Below are positions 57,028-64,000 of a DNA stretch of 64,000 nucleotides, piece by piece. The translations under genes were made by a program, and so were the position numbers. Source of the stretch: UBA2357 sp002344625 (GTDB lineage Bacteria > Pseudomonadota > Gammaproteobacteria > Burkholderiales > Rhodocyclaceae); assembly GCA_937995335.1 (NCBI GenBank), contig CALKIH010000041.1, positions 62,001 through 126,000 of the forward strand, in the 5' to 3' direction. How positions within the stretch are numbered: the first letter of the stretch is position 1; the number at the start of each line of letters is the position of its first letter. Under the pieces are notes generated by a model. It ran no database searches. It was not told where the DNA came from and saw only the letters and a program-made list of their open reading frames with translations.

Positions 57028-58497
57028 TTACTCCGGAGCGGGTTCCGGCTCCACCGGCTCCAGATCGCCTGCGGGAGCAGCGTAACCACGCAGCGGCAGC
57101 ACATTGCCATAGTTGGTACCAGCAGCACCGATGCTGGTGTTGCGCAGGTTAATGGCCGAGTAGCCAATAACTGGCAGCGCTTCGCCATTGCTACGGTTGG
57201 TCAGGCTCAGCGTTGCCCAACCATCTTGACTTTCCAAACCGCTGTCGTAGTTGTTGGCAGTCAGTTCAGCAGCCAGCGAACCCGTCGGCACTTCACCGTT
57301 GTTGATGGAGATGATCGAAACTTCACCCTTCAACGAATACGTCAACTCGGCTGACGGCGGCGTCGGCGAAATCACGATATCGGTTTCCGAAACAACCGTG
57401 TTTTCTTCCCGATCCCAGAATGTTGCCGAACCAACGCCAATCCGGTTTTCCGAACCAACCAGACCTGCGTACTTGCCAGTTCCATAGATGCCAGCAAACA
57501 CCCCCGGAGCGATCTCGTAACGACCGGCACTACCTCCCGGCGTGACAAAATCGTAGAAGAAACGACGAACCGGTTGGCTGAAGACCACATCGGTAGTCGC
57601 CGACAGATCCGGATCACCAACATACTCAACCGCAACGCCGTTCTTCGCCAGAGCATCGGCGTACAGATCGCGCTGCTCAGTCGGCGTCACGCCCACAACC
57701 GGCGTGGTCAGATCAGGCAAGTCGAATGCATACAAGGGAATTACGTTAAAGATGTCATCAGCGGTCAGATCCGTAAACCAAGTCGGGGTGGTAACCCTTT
57801 CATTCGCTTGACGGAAGAAGATCTTGTTCGCCGCAACATAGTCAACCGCCGTAGCCGCAACGGTGAAGGCCTTCGATTCCGGCACGTTGATGATCGTACC
57901 GAAAGTCAGCAGCGAACCCGTCGGCACAGTCAAGCCTTGGAAGAGTTCAGTGCCCGTATCCTGAACCAATACCTTCAGGATGTCGAAATCGCAAGGTGCA
58001 ACGCCATCAACGTGCTTGATTGTCGTGTAGAGCGAGTCCGCAGCGGTATTCTCGGGAATATCCGCAAGCGTCAGCACTTCAACGTAACCTTCAAGGGTAC
58101 CCGTCGCCTTGTTGTGAAGGCGCTGGTCCACGAAGTCACGATTCACATTTGCCGGCAGCGTGCAAGAATTGTCCGACGTCGAGAACTTGGCCAAGCCAGT
58201 GTTGCCATTGTACTCAACCGCGCCAGTGAAGATATCGCCCGGCGACAGGAACACTTGGAAGTCGAACACGTCATCAGACCACTCCGCCCCGCGGAAGCGA
58301 ACCTTCACAGCCTTACCGTTGACCGTATCCGTGTTGGTGATATGGACCAGCGTCGCGTTGCCACTCTGTACGCTGTAGTACGGCAGGATGTTAACCTGAC
58401 CGACACCATTCTCAGCAACCGCCACTTGAGCATTTGCCACGCCGGCGCCGAAGCCCAGGGTTGCCGCAACGCTAACTGCGAGTAGTTTTTTCTTCAT
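57028..58497 (-). CDS. Exported protein of unknown family, likely abundant
   Basis: 489 aa. Clear signal peptide (MKKKLLAVSVAATLGFGAGVANA). The mature part is acidic, beta-rich and ends in a Pro/Glu tail (EPVEPEPAPE). Two Cys pairs only (CTLPANV, APCDFD). It resembles S-layer or surface proteins in composition but no domain was recognised. AAGGAG stands 7 nt before ATG and a strong terminator follows, so it is a single, probably highly expressed gene. Its place next to the type II secretion genes hints at a secreted substrate or surface layer; this is inference. Confidence 0.8.
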   Translation of the reverse strand: MKKKLLAVSVAATLGFGAGVANAQVAVAENGVGQVNILPYYSVQSGNATLVHITNTDTVNGKAVKVRFRGAEWSDDVFDFQVFLSPGDIFTGAVEYNGNTGLAKFSTSDNSCTLPANVNRDFVDQRLHNKATGTLEGYVEVLTLADIPENTAADSLYTTIKHVDGVAPCDFDILKVLVQDTGTELFQGLTVPTGSLLTFGTIINVPESKAFTVAATAVDYVAANKIFFRQANERVTTPTWFTDLTADDIFNVIPLYAFDLPDLTTPVVGVTPTEQRDLYADALAKNGVAVEYVGDPDLSATTDVVFSQPVRRFFYDFVTPGGSAGRYEIAPGVFAGIYGTGKYAGLVGSENRIGVGSATFWDREENTVVSETDIVISPTPPSAELTYSLKGEVSIISINNGEVPTGSLAAELTANNYDSGLESQDGWATLSLTNRSNGEALPVIGYSAINLRNTSIGAAGTNYGNVLPLRGYAAPAGDLEPVEPEPAPE

Positions 58498-58514
58498 TGA
58501 AAACTCCTTGTTTG

Positions 58515-58536
58515 ATGAGCTTACTATGAGCTTACT
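58515..58536 (-). repeat. Tandem 11-bp repeat upstream of the exported protein gene
   Basis: Two adjacent copies of ATGAGCTTACT (plus strand) between 58515 and 58536, 18 nt upstream of the ATG, so in the 5' leader or promoter. No clear -35/-10 could be fixed around it. Confidence 0.55.
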
Positions 58537-58671
58537 AGTTACAAGCCCAACGTGATTTGGATACGCGGAGTGAAAGTTAGCATACCCACTTTCCTAAGAC
58601 AACGAACGACTGCACCCCCTCCATTCGTTGTTGCAAAAAAACGACAAGAGGGATTCGCCACCCAATACAAC

Positions 58672-59082
58672 CTAAATCCGCCTGTACACGTACCATTGAC
58701 CGCCCTCGCGAACCCAGCGCTCCGCGTAGTCGGTCGATGACCCCGAACCTTTCGCAAACCCCGGCAGTGCGACACTGTACTGCAGCCGCACCATGGCCTC
58801 GCACACATCTTCGGTACACTTAACCGAAAGAATCTCGTGCCCCCTCCTTGCCACAGCACCGATTTGCGAACCTATGAACTGCTCAAGACTGACCGCTTTA
58901 CGATACGCTGGCGTAGAAAACTCGTAAGCTTTCTTCCAGTCACCGCTGACGAGAGCCCTCCACCGCAGGTCCGCGCGTTCAGCAACAATTTCTTCCGCAC
59001 TACCTTGCTTCAACGCGCTACAGGCCGACAGCGCCATTAGCGGCACCAGACAGCCAAACCGCAATATTCGACTCAACGGCAT
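58672..59082 (-). CDS. Small lipoprotein (NTF2-like)
   Basis: 136 aa. Lipobox in VPLMALSACSAL. The rest has the size and pattern of an NTF2-like fold (RADLRWRALVSGDWKKAYEF, YRKAVSLEQF, ERWVREGGQWYVYRRI). Two Cys (KCTEDVCEA) may form a disulfide. Function unknown. It stands alone between the exported protein gene and gspD with 150-bp gaps. Confidence 0.75.
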   Translation of the reverse strand: MPLSRILRFGCLVPLMALSACSALKQGSAEEIVAERADLRWRALVSGDWKKAYEFSTPAYRKAVSLEQFIGSQIGAVARRGHEILSVKCTEDVCEAMVRLQYSVALPGFAKGSGSSTDYAERWVREGGQWYVYRRI

Positions 59083-59232
59083 GATCAGAAATCCAGTCTT
59101 GCAAAATTAAGGCTGCGGGAGTTTAGCATAAGCCGCCCACCTCCCCTGAACCACAATCATTACAGGCTTGTAACAGCATATTTGCGGCAAAAACCCGACA
59201 TAGACCAGAGCCCTCGCCTCGTAAGCTCTCGG

Positions 59233-61659
59233 TCACGGACCGCTAGACGAACCCTGCTCCAGGAGCTCGCCAGCCGGCAACCTGAGTTCATCGGGATGCC
59301 CAAGCGCTTGCATGTCATCCGGCAACAGCTTCTCAGGCACATCATCCGGTCGCAACCGCGCCGTCAATTCACGAATCGAGCGCATGCGCTCGCGCAATTC
59401 AGTATTGACCTCGCGCAGATCCTTGTCATTGCGCAGCACCCGCGGCGTGATCAATACCATCAGCTCGGTGCGACTGTTCTTGATACTGGTCGCCCCAAAG
59501 AGGTTCCCGAATACAGGGATCTCGTACAAAACCGGAATACCTTGTTTCGAGCGCGTGACGTTGTCGCGGATAAGCCCGCCGAGCACCACTGTCTCGCCTG
59601 TGCGCACTGCCACCCGACTCGACACTTGGCGCTGCAAGAAGGGACGCTGTCCAGTAGCGATATCCGGTTCGGCTCCCACGTCGGTGAGCGTCTGCCGGAT
59701 GTTCATGGTAACCATTCCGCCCGCATTGACCGACGGCTGGACGGCAAGCATCACGCCGGTATCCTTGTAATCGATCGACTCACTGGTGTTACCGCCATCG
59801 GTGACGGTGGTGGACGTCCGGATCGGTTGCTGGTCACCCACATGGATCTGCGCAGTGTAGTTATCTTGCACCAACACACTCGGCGTTGAAATCACGTTGA
59901 GCAGGTTCTTCTGCGCCAACGCGTTCAATACTGCACGAATTTCACCCAATGGGTTGGTGATCGCGTACGAGAAACCTGGGTTGCTGGCTCCAATCACTCC
60001 GGTATCGTTGCTGGTGAGTTGACCGCTGCCGGTATAGTTGCTGCCGAGACTACCGTTGAAATACCACTGCAGACCATACTTGAGCTCGTCGCTCAAGGTG
60101 ACCTCGATGATGCTGGCCTCGATCAACACCTGGGTGGGTGCGACATCGAGCTGCCGTAGAGCAGCCTCGATACGCCGGTAGTCCTTGCGCGGCGCGTAAA
60201 TCAGCAGCGCATTGTTGTGGTCGTCGGCAATGACACGCACGCCACCGAGGTTGACCTGGGTGGTTTCGGTGCCTCCTGCCTGTGTGGCCGCACCGCTTCC
60301 GAACCCACTACCAAAGCTGTTAGCAAGACTAGACCCAAACCCGATTCCCGAACCCAGGCCCATGTTGTTGCTACCCAATGCTCCTGCCGACCCCATGCCG
60401 GAACTCGCGAGACCTGGTGCTACGCCGGAATCGCTGGCGCGTGCACCGCTGCTTGCACTATCTCCACTGGCATAGATCGAGCTAAGCAGCTTGGCCAAGT
60501 GTTGCGCCGAGCCGTTCTGGATCGGGTAAACATAGAGCTGCGGCTCGAGATCGGTTTCAATCGGGCGGTCGAAACGTTCGATCCAAGTACGCACTTGCTC
60601 AAGGTAATGCGCACGCGGTGTGACCACCAGTAGCGCATTAAGACGCTCGATGGGCAGGAAGCGGATCACGCCTCCTAGCGGCCCTCCGATCGAGCGTGCG
60701 GACCCCACGCTGGCCGACTGGCCTGGCTGGGCCTGGATGGCGACCTCCCCGCTGGCTGCTGCAGCCCCACCAGCGGCGCCGCGCCCGCCGGACTCCGCGC
60801 CCGAAAACAAGGTCTTGAGCGCCGCATCGACCTCGCGCACCGGCGCATGCTCGAGCGGAAACAGCCCTACCGACATGCCCTTGAGGAAGTCGACGTCGAA
60901 CATCGACACGATTTCCATCCAGGCGTCGATCTGGGTGCGGCTACCCGCCAGCATCAAGAGATTTCGAACCGTATCGACGCGGAAGATGTTCTCGGTGGCG
61001 GTGACCGGCTTGAGGATATCAACCATCTCGGCAGCGCCGATATAACGCAGTGGCACGATCACGGTACTGAAGCCGACCGGCAGATTACCGAGCATGGCGG
61101 GCAGCGGGATGGCCGTGCGCACCGCTTCCGGCGGGCCGACCTGGTAACGCCCGTTGGCATCCGGCACCATCACGATCCCTTTGGCCCGCAACAGCGACTC
61201 GAGCATGTCGAGCATCTGGTCGCGCGGCACCGGCTGATGGGTATGCAGGCTGATCTCGCCAACCAACGGCTGGACGATGCTGTAGTCGGCCTTGAGCAGG
61301 TCACCCAGGATCGCATGCACCACGTCCGCCACCGGCGCTTGCTCAAATCGCAGCGACACGGCTTCACCCTGGGTTGACACCTGGGCGCGGGCACGCGGCA
61401 CCCGGATCAGCTTGTCGTCACCCGGAAACAGCGTAGGCTTGGCGCGCACCTCGGGCGTCGATACAAGTGCCTCTGGCTGATTCGACTGCACTGGAACCGA
61501 CTGAACCTGCTCCAGGCCGTTCTGCCGCGCCATCGCAGCAGCCGTGAGTTCGGCGATGCTCTGGTCTTCGGGCGACGGCGTCGACGCACAACCCACCAAC
61601 AACATGGCCGCCAGCAGCGGGGGAATACGCATTGTGCTCATTGATTTGAACCTGATCAT
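59233..61659 (-). CDS. gspD: Type II secretion outer-membrane secretin (lipoprotein)
   Basis: 808 aa. A lipobox (LLAAMLLVGCAST) makes this a lipidated secretin. N-domains at about 90-480 are interrupted by a long Gly/Ser/Ala-rich linker (about 405-465). The secretin C-domain (about 500-760) has VLIEASIIEVTLSDELKYGL, VISTPSVLVQDNYTAQI, VRTGETVVLGGLIRDN and PVLYEIPVFGNLFG. Forms the multimeric outer-membrane pore. The start ATG overlaps the stop of the preceding gene (ATGA). Confidence 0.95.
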   Translation of the reverse strand: MIRFKSMSTMRIPPLLAAMLLVGCASTPSPEDQSIAELTAAAMARQNGLEQVQSVPVQSNQPEALVSTPEVRAKPTLFPGDDKLIRVPRARAQVSTQGEAVSLRFEQAPVADVVHAILGDLLKADYSIVQPLVGEISLHTHQPVPRDQMLDMLESLLRAKGIVMVPDANGRYQVGPPEAVRTAIPLPAMLGNLPVGFSTVIVPLRYIGAAEMVDILKPVTATENIFRVDTVRNLLMLAGSRTQIDAWMEIVSMFDVDFLKGMSVGLFPLEHAPVREVDAALKTLFSGAESGGRGAAGGAAAASGEVAIQAQPGQSASVGSARSIGGPLGGVIRFLPIERLNALLVVTPRAHYLEQVRTWIERFDRPIETDLEPQLYVYPIQNGSAQHLAKLLSSIYASGDSASSGARASDSGVAPGLASSGMGSAGALGSNNMGLGSGIGFGSSLANSFGSGFGSGAATQAGGTETTQVNLGGVRVIADDHNNALLIYAPRKDYRRIEAALRQLDVAPTQVLIEASIIEVTLSDELKYGLQWYFNGSLGSNYTGSGQLTSNDTGVIGASNPGFSYAITNPLGEIRAVLNALAQKNLLNVISTPSVLVQDNYTAQIHVGDQQPIRTSTTVTDGGNTSESIDYKDTGVMLAVQPSVNAGGMVTMNIRQTLTDVGAEPDIATGQRPFLQRQVSSRVAVRTGETVVLGGLIRDNVTRSKQGIPVLYEIPVFGNLFGATSIKNSRTELMVLITPRVLRNDKDLREVNTELRERMRSIRELTARLRPDDVPEKLLPDDMQALGHPDELRLPAGELLEQGSSSGP

Positions 61660-62276
61660 CGGTTTCTTTCCTGCGCCTGCCGGAGCAAGGCTTCACGACG
61701 GGCACGGCGCTCGGCAGCACGCGCCTGTGGTGATCCGGGTGCTGCCTGTGCGGGCGCGCTTGCACCGTCGGGCGTCGCCGCGCCCACACTTGCCATGCCC
61801 CCACGTTGAATGGTGATTCGCCGGCTTTCGCCCGTAGAAGAAACGAAGTCGGCACCCAGCATATCGGCCGTCGTTAGCCTCCAGGCACCTAATACCGCCC
61901 CAACCGGCAGGCGCGCCGTCTTGCCATCACGTTGAATGATCACAAGCGCCCCCGCCCCATCACCGACCAAACCGAGCACTCTGACACCGGCCAGATCATC
62001 TACCGGCGGCGCGACCGGCTCGGGAGCAGGTCTGGATACCACTTCCACGGGAAAGGGTCTGCGGTCGGCCATGAAAAGAGGCCGTCCAAGCACATTATCC
62101 CGTTCATAATCCGGCACAGGTACCGGCTCACCCGCAACAGACCCCAGCAGAGACGCATCAGCCGGGATAGGTTCCGGCACATTCCAATTGAACGCGCCGA
62201 ACTGCCAAACCAACGCAAGGGCCACCAGCAACAACACATTCGCCGCAAGCAGTGCTGACATCAAACGCCCATTCAC
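61656..62276 (-). CDS. Type II secretion GspC/GspN-like inner-membrane protein
   Basis: 206 aa from GTG 62276 (GTGA overlap with the preceding stop). One N-terminal membrane helix (ALLAANVLLLVALALVWQFGA), a Pro-rich periplasmic stretch and a small homology-region-like domain at about 95-160 (VRVLGLVGDGAGALVIIQRDGKTARLPVGAVLG). This fits the GspC-like protein that links the inner-membrane complex to the secretin. The C-terminus is Ala/Arg-rich, unlike a PDZ domain. Confidence 0.75.
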   Translation of the reverse strand: MNGRLMSALLAANVLLLVALALVWQFGAFNWNVPEPIPADASLLGSVAGEPVPVPDYERDNVLGRPLFMADRRPFPVEVVSRPAPEPVAPPVDDLAGVRVLGLVGDGAGALVIIQRDGKTARLPVGAVLGAWRLTTADMLGADFVSSTGESRRITIQRGGMASVGAATPDGASAPAQAAPGSPQARAAERRARREALLRQAQERNR

Positions 62277-62824
62277 GGCAGCGCCCTCACACTCGCAACC
62301 GACAGATCTAAACGCAGATTGCGTTGCGCAGTGACGCCCCGCCCCCGCATCGGCACCAAATTGAGCGACACGACCTTAACCAATGGTCGAGCCACAGCAA
62401 GCTCATCAAGCAAGGGCCCCAGGTGTTCGAGTGCTCCCTCGAGCGTGATCGAAACAGGCACCTCCTCGAATCCATCGAGCAACCTCGCCGGCATGATCTG
62501 GCTGCCAACCACCGAGAACCCTGCACTGGCCGCCACGGCACGAATCTTCTGCTGCAGGTCGGTACCAACGCGCTCAGTGCTCTGATCCCCCCCATAGGTC
62601 AGGACTCCGATTTGGGCTGCAGCCGCATCAAACGCTGCCTGCAAAGCCACATCTTGAGCTTTGAGGCCCTGCAGGCGCGCATGGCGTGGCTCGATGCTTG
62701 CGAGCATGTCGCTCGCCCACTGCGATCGCGACACCAGAAAACCCGCAGCCAAGACAACGGCCAGCAACAAGACCGATAGCGTGAGCCCAACGCTGAAAAA
62801 AGCAGGACGAGACCTGGCTATCAT
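62273..62824 (-). CDS. gspM: Type II secretion GspM-like protein
   Basis: 183 aa. One N-terminal membrane helix (SVGLTLSVLLLAVVLAAGFL), a coiled-coil stretch, and a ferredoxin-like periplasmic domain (GFSVVGSQIMPARLLDGFEEVPVSI, in parts). It matches the GspM subtype b layout. It overlaps both neighbours by 4 nt. Confidence 0.85.
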   Translation of the reverse strand: MIARSRPAFFSVGLTLSVLLLAVVLAAGFLVSRSQWASDMLASIEPRHARLQGLKAQDVALQAAFDAAAAQIGVLTYGGDQSTERVGTDLQQKIRAVAASAGFSVVGSQIMPARLLDGFEEVPVSITLEGALEHLGPLLDELAVARPLVKVVSLNLVPMRGRGVTAQRNLRLDLSVASVRALP

Positions 62825-63852
62825 TCCAACACGCCCCCAAGGCGGGGCTTGAATTCAATGCGAAAGGTCTCGAGGTTGGTAAGGCGGTCGCGCGAAATAC
62901 CCGATGGCCGCACGTCGGCAAAATCAGGCTGGGTGCCAAACACCTCCATCAATCCGGCCGCATTGCGCGCCAGCCCCGATACGGTCACGGTGCCCGCCCG
63001 CAGTTCGAGGCCGACCAGATAAGCATCATCGGGCAGCAAGCGGGTCAAACGATCCAGCAGCGGCATCACCGGCACCGAGTCGGCCTGCCATGCCGCAAGA
63101 CTTTGCTGGCGCTGTGCGAGCAAGGCCAGCCCATCGCGGGCACGCACCGCCTCGGCCGCTTCGACACGCAAGGCGTCGAACTGCAACTGTGCATCGAACA
63201 CCCTCTGCCGCGCCTGCAATACCGGTGACGCGACCAGCGCACTCAGTAACACCACCGCACTCGCGCACAGCAATGCCAACTGAATCAGCTGGCGCCTTTG
63301 AGCGCCGAAACGTCCTGCTTCGCCAAAACCTTCGAGCACCACAGGCAAACCCTGGTGCATCACCCATACCTCGGGATTGCGTCCGGCGGCGGGACCACCG
63401 GATTGGCCGAACGCCTCGAGCGCCCGTTCGACATGAATCCGGGAGCACATCGCGATCGTCACGACCACGCCGCCGTCCACCGCATCCGCACGCCAGCCGG
63501 AGATGCGCATCTCCGGCGCGAACGGCGATGCGGCGGCCACCTCGATGGCTACCGCTGCGGCGATCTCGTCGGCTGCAAGCCAGGGCAGGCGCAACTGGCG
63601 CACCAGCACGCAGTCTTCGGGCACCTCGATCGCGGCATGCTCGACCCGCGTCGCGCGGTCATGCCGAATCTGTTGATCGCCACGCCAGACCTCCAGACTT
63701 CCATTGGCGCGCCTCAAGCCGACCGCGTTGCGCGGCACGAGGGGCCGCAACGCCGGCCATTGCATGGCTTCCGCCCACCCCTGGCGCCACAGGGACACCA
63801 AGCCGCGCAGGTCCAGGCCGAACAGACGCCATTGGTCAGCATTACTCGCCAT
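62821..63852 (-). CDS. gspL: Type II secretion GspL/PilN-like protein
   Basis: 343 aa from ATG 63852; it overlaps the end of the gspK reading frame by 11 nt. A cytoplasmic actin-like part (RRANGSLEVWRGDQQIRH, VRQLRLPWLAADEI), a membrane helix near 205-225 (LIQLALLCASAVVLLSALVA), and a periplasmic PilN-like domain (LDRLTRLLPDDAYLVGLEL). It anchors the assembly ATPase to the inner-membrane platform. Confidence 0.88.
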   Translation of the reverse strand: MASNADQWRLFGLDLRGLVSLWRQGWAEAMQWPALRPLVPRNAVGLRRANGSLEVWRGDQQIRHDRATRVEHAAIEVPEDCVLVRQLRLPWLAADEIAAAVAIEVAAASPFAPEMRISGWRADAVDGGVVVTIAMCSRIHVERALEAFGQSGGPAAGRNPEVWVMHQGLPVVLEGFGEAGRFGAQRRQLIQLALLCASAVVLLSALVASPVLQARQRVFDAQLQFDALRVEAAEAVRARDGLALLAQRQQSLAAWQADSVPVMPLLDRLTRLLPDDAYLVGLELRAGTVTVSGLARNAAGLMEVFGTQPDFADVRPSGISRDRLTNLETFRIEFKPRLGGVLE

Positions 63853-64000
63853 CGAGACTCCCACTGCGGCCCACGGCCCGAACCGGCATGACCTCCAGGA
63901 TCTGCCACGGCATACCTTCGGCCTCACCCGCAAGGCTCACCCAGGCTGAACGCACATGCCGCACCTTCTCGCTCGAGGGGGTGAGCGCGTCGAGGCGATA
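63842..64000 (-). CDS. gspK: C-terminal end of GspK (5' part outside window)
   Basis: The last 52 codons are visible, ending with TAA at 63842 (YRLDALTPSSEKVRHVRSAW, WQILEVMPVRAVGR). The tail pattern RLDA..., (V/R)RSAWV and PWQ(I/V)LEV agrees with the end of GspK minor pseudopilins. The identification rests on this tail and on the order of the neighbours. Confidence 0.7.
   Translation of the reverse strand, partial: YRLDALTPSSEKVRHVRSAWVSLAGEAEGMPWQILEVMPVRAVGRSGSLDGE

Noticed and set aside
1..64000. PEP-CTERM/exosortase system
   Set aside because: No exosortase gene and no PEP-CTERM tail was found; the exported proteins end in DUF4214 units or acidic tails instead.

Overview
The window looks like a chromosomal surface-polysaccharide region of a Gram-negative proteobacterium. 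It is most likely a betaproteobacterium, perhaps a Rhodocyclales member; this is inferred from Wzm/Wzt-type glycan export, a type II secretion system (T2SS) with GspL/GspM/secretin lipoprotein, DUF4214 proteins and generally high GC. No rRNA, tRNA or CRISPR array was seen. All functions below are read from the protein sequences; no database search was run.

Layout. (1) Positions 1-19181, minus strand: a long glycan locus starting at manC (GDP-mannose supply), then wzm/wzt (ABC export), a WbdD-like coiled-coil methyltransferase, an unknown 257-aa protein and a 1269-aa protein with three GT4 domains. A 620-bp gap follows, then an AT-richer block: GT-C membrane protein, FrhB-like iron-sulfur protein, alpha/alpha-toroid protein, GT2 and GtrA. 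A secreted CAP protein with a DUF4214 tail runs off the left edge. The manC-wzm-wzt-methyltransferase-multidomain-GT set resembles the E. coli O8/O9a polymannan pathway. (2) 19333-24129, plus strand, divergent from manC: a small DUF4214 protein and three GT4 genes, the last a chimera. (3) 24140-31821, minus strand: three secreted proteins (two Asp-box beta-propellers, one long DUF11-like repeat protein), two of which end in the same four-unit DUF4214 module as the CAP protein. A sigma-54-like promoter and an AT-rich inverted repeat precede the third. (4) 32003-39439, minus strand: DUF2304, a GT4-GT2 fusion, a VanZ-like protein, a secreted protein with 12-13 GGDD-type repeats and a TPR/GT-C membrane protein. 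(5) 39664-45578, plus strand: acyltransferase 3 and three glycosyltransferases. (6) 45667-47401: an internally deleted IS66 element with matching ends and a near-perfect 8-bp target duplication. (7) 47723-56919, minus strand: a PQQ-type sugar dehydrogenase with cytochrome c, three methyltransferases, a polysaccharide deacetylase, an LpxL-like acyltransferase, a second Wzt/Wzm pair and a secreted peptidyl-prolyl isomerase. (8) 57028-64000, minus strand: an abundant-looking exported protein with a strong terminator, a small lipoprotein, and the T2SS genes gspD, a GspC/N-like gene, gspM, gspL and the end of gspK.

Taken together, the window encodes two ABC-dependent glycan export routes, many glycan-building and decorating enzymes, and a set of exported proteins. 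The domain that links the cytoplasmic glycan machinery and the exported proteins is DUF4214, present in five proteins. It is the best candidate for an undescribed system here: a glycan- or envelope-recognition module used both inside the cell and on the surface.
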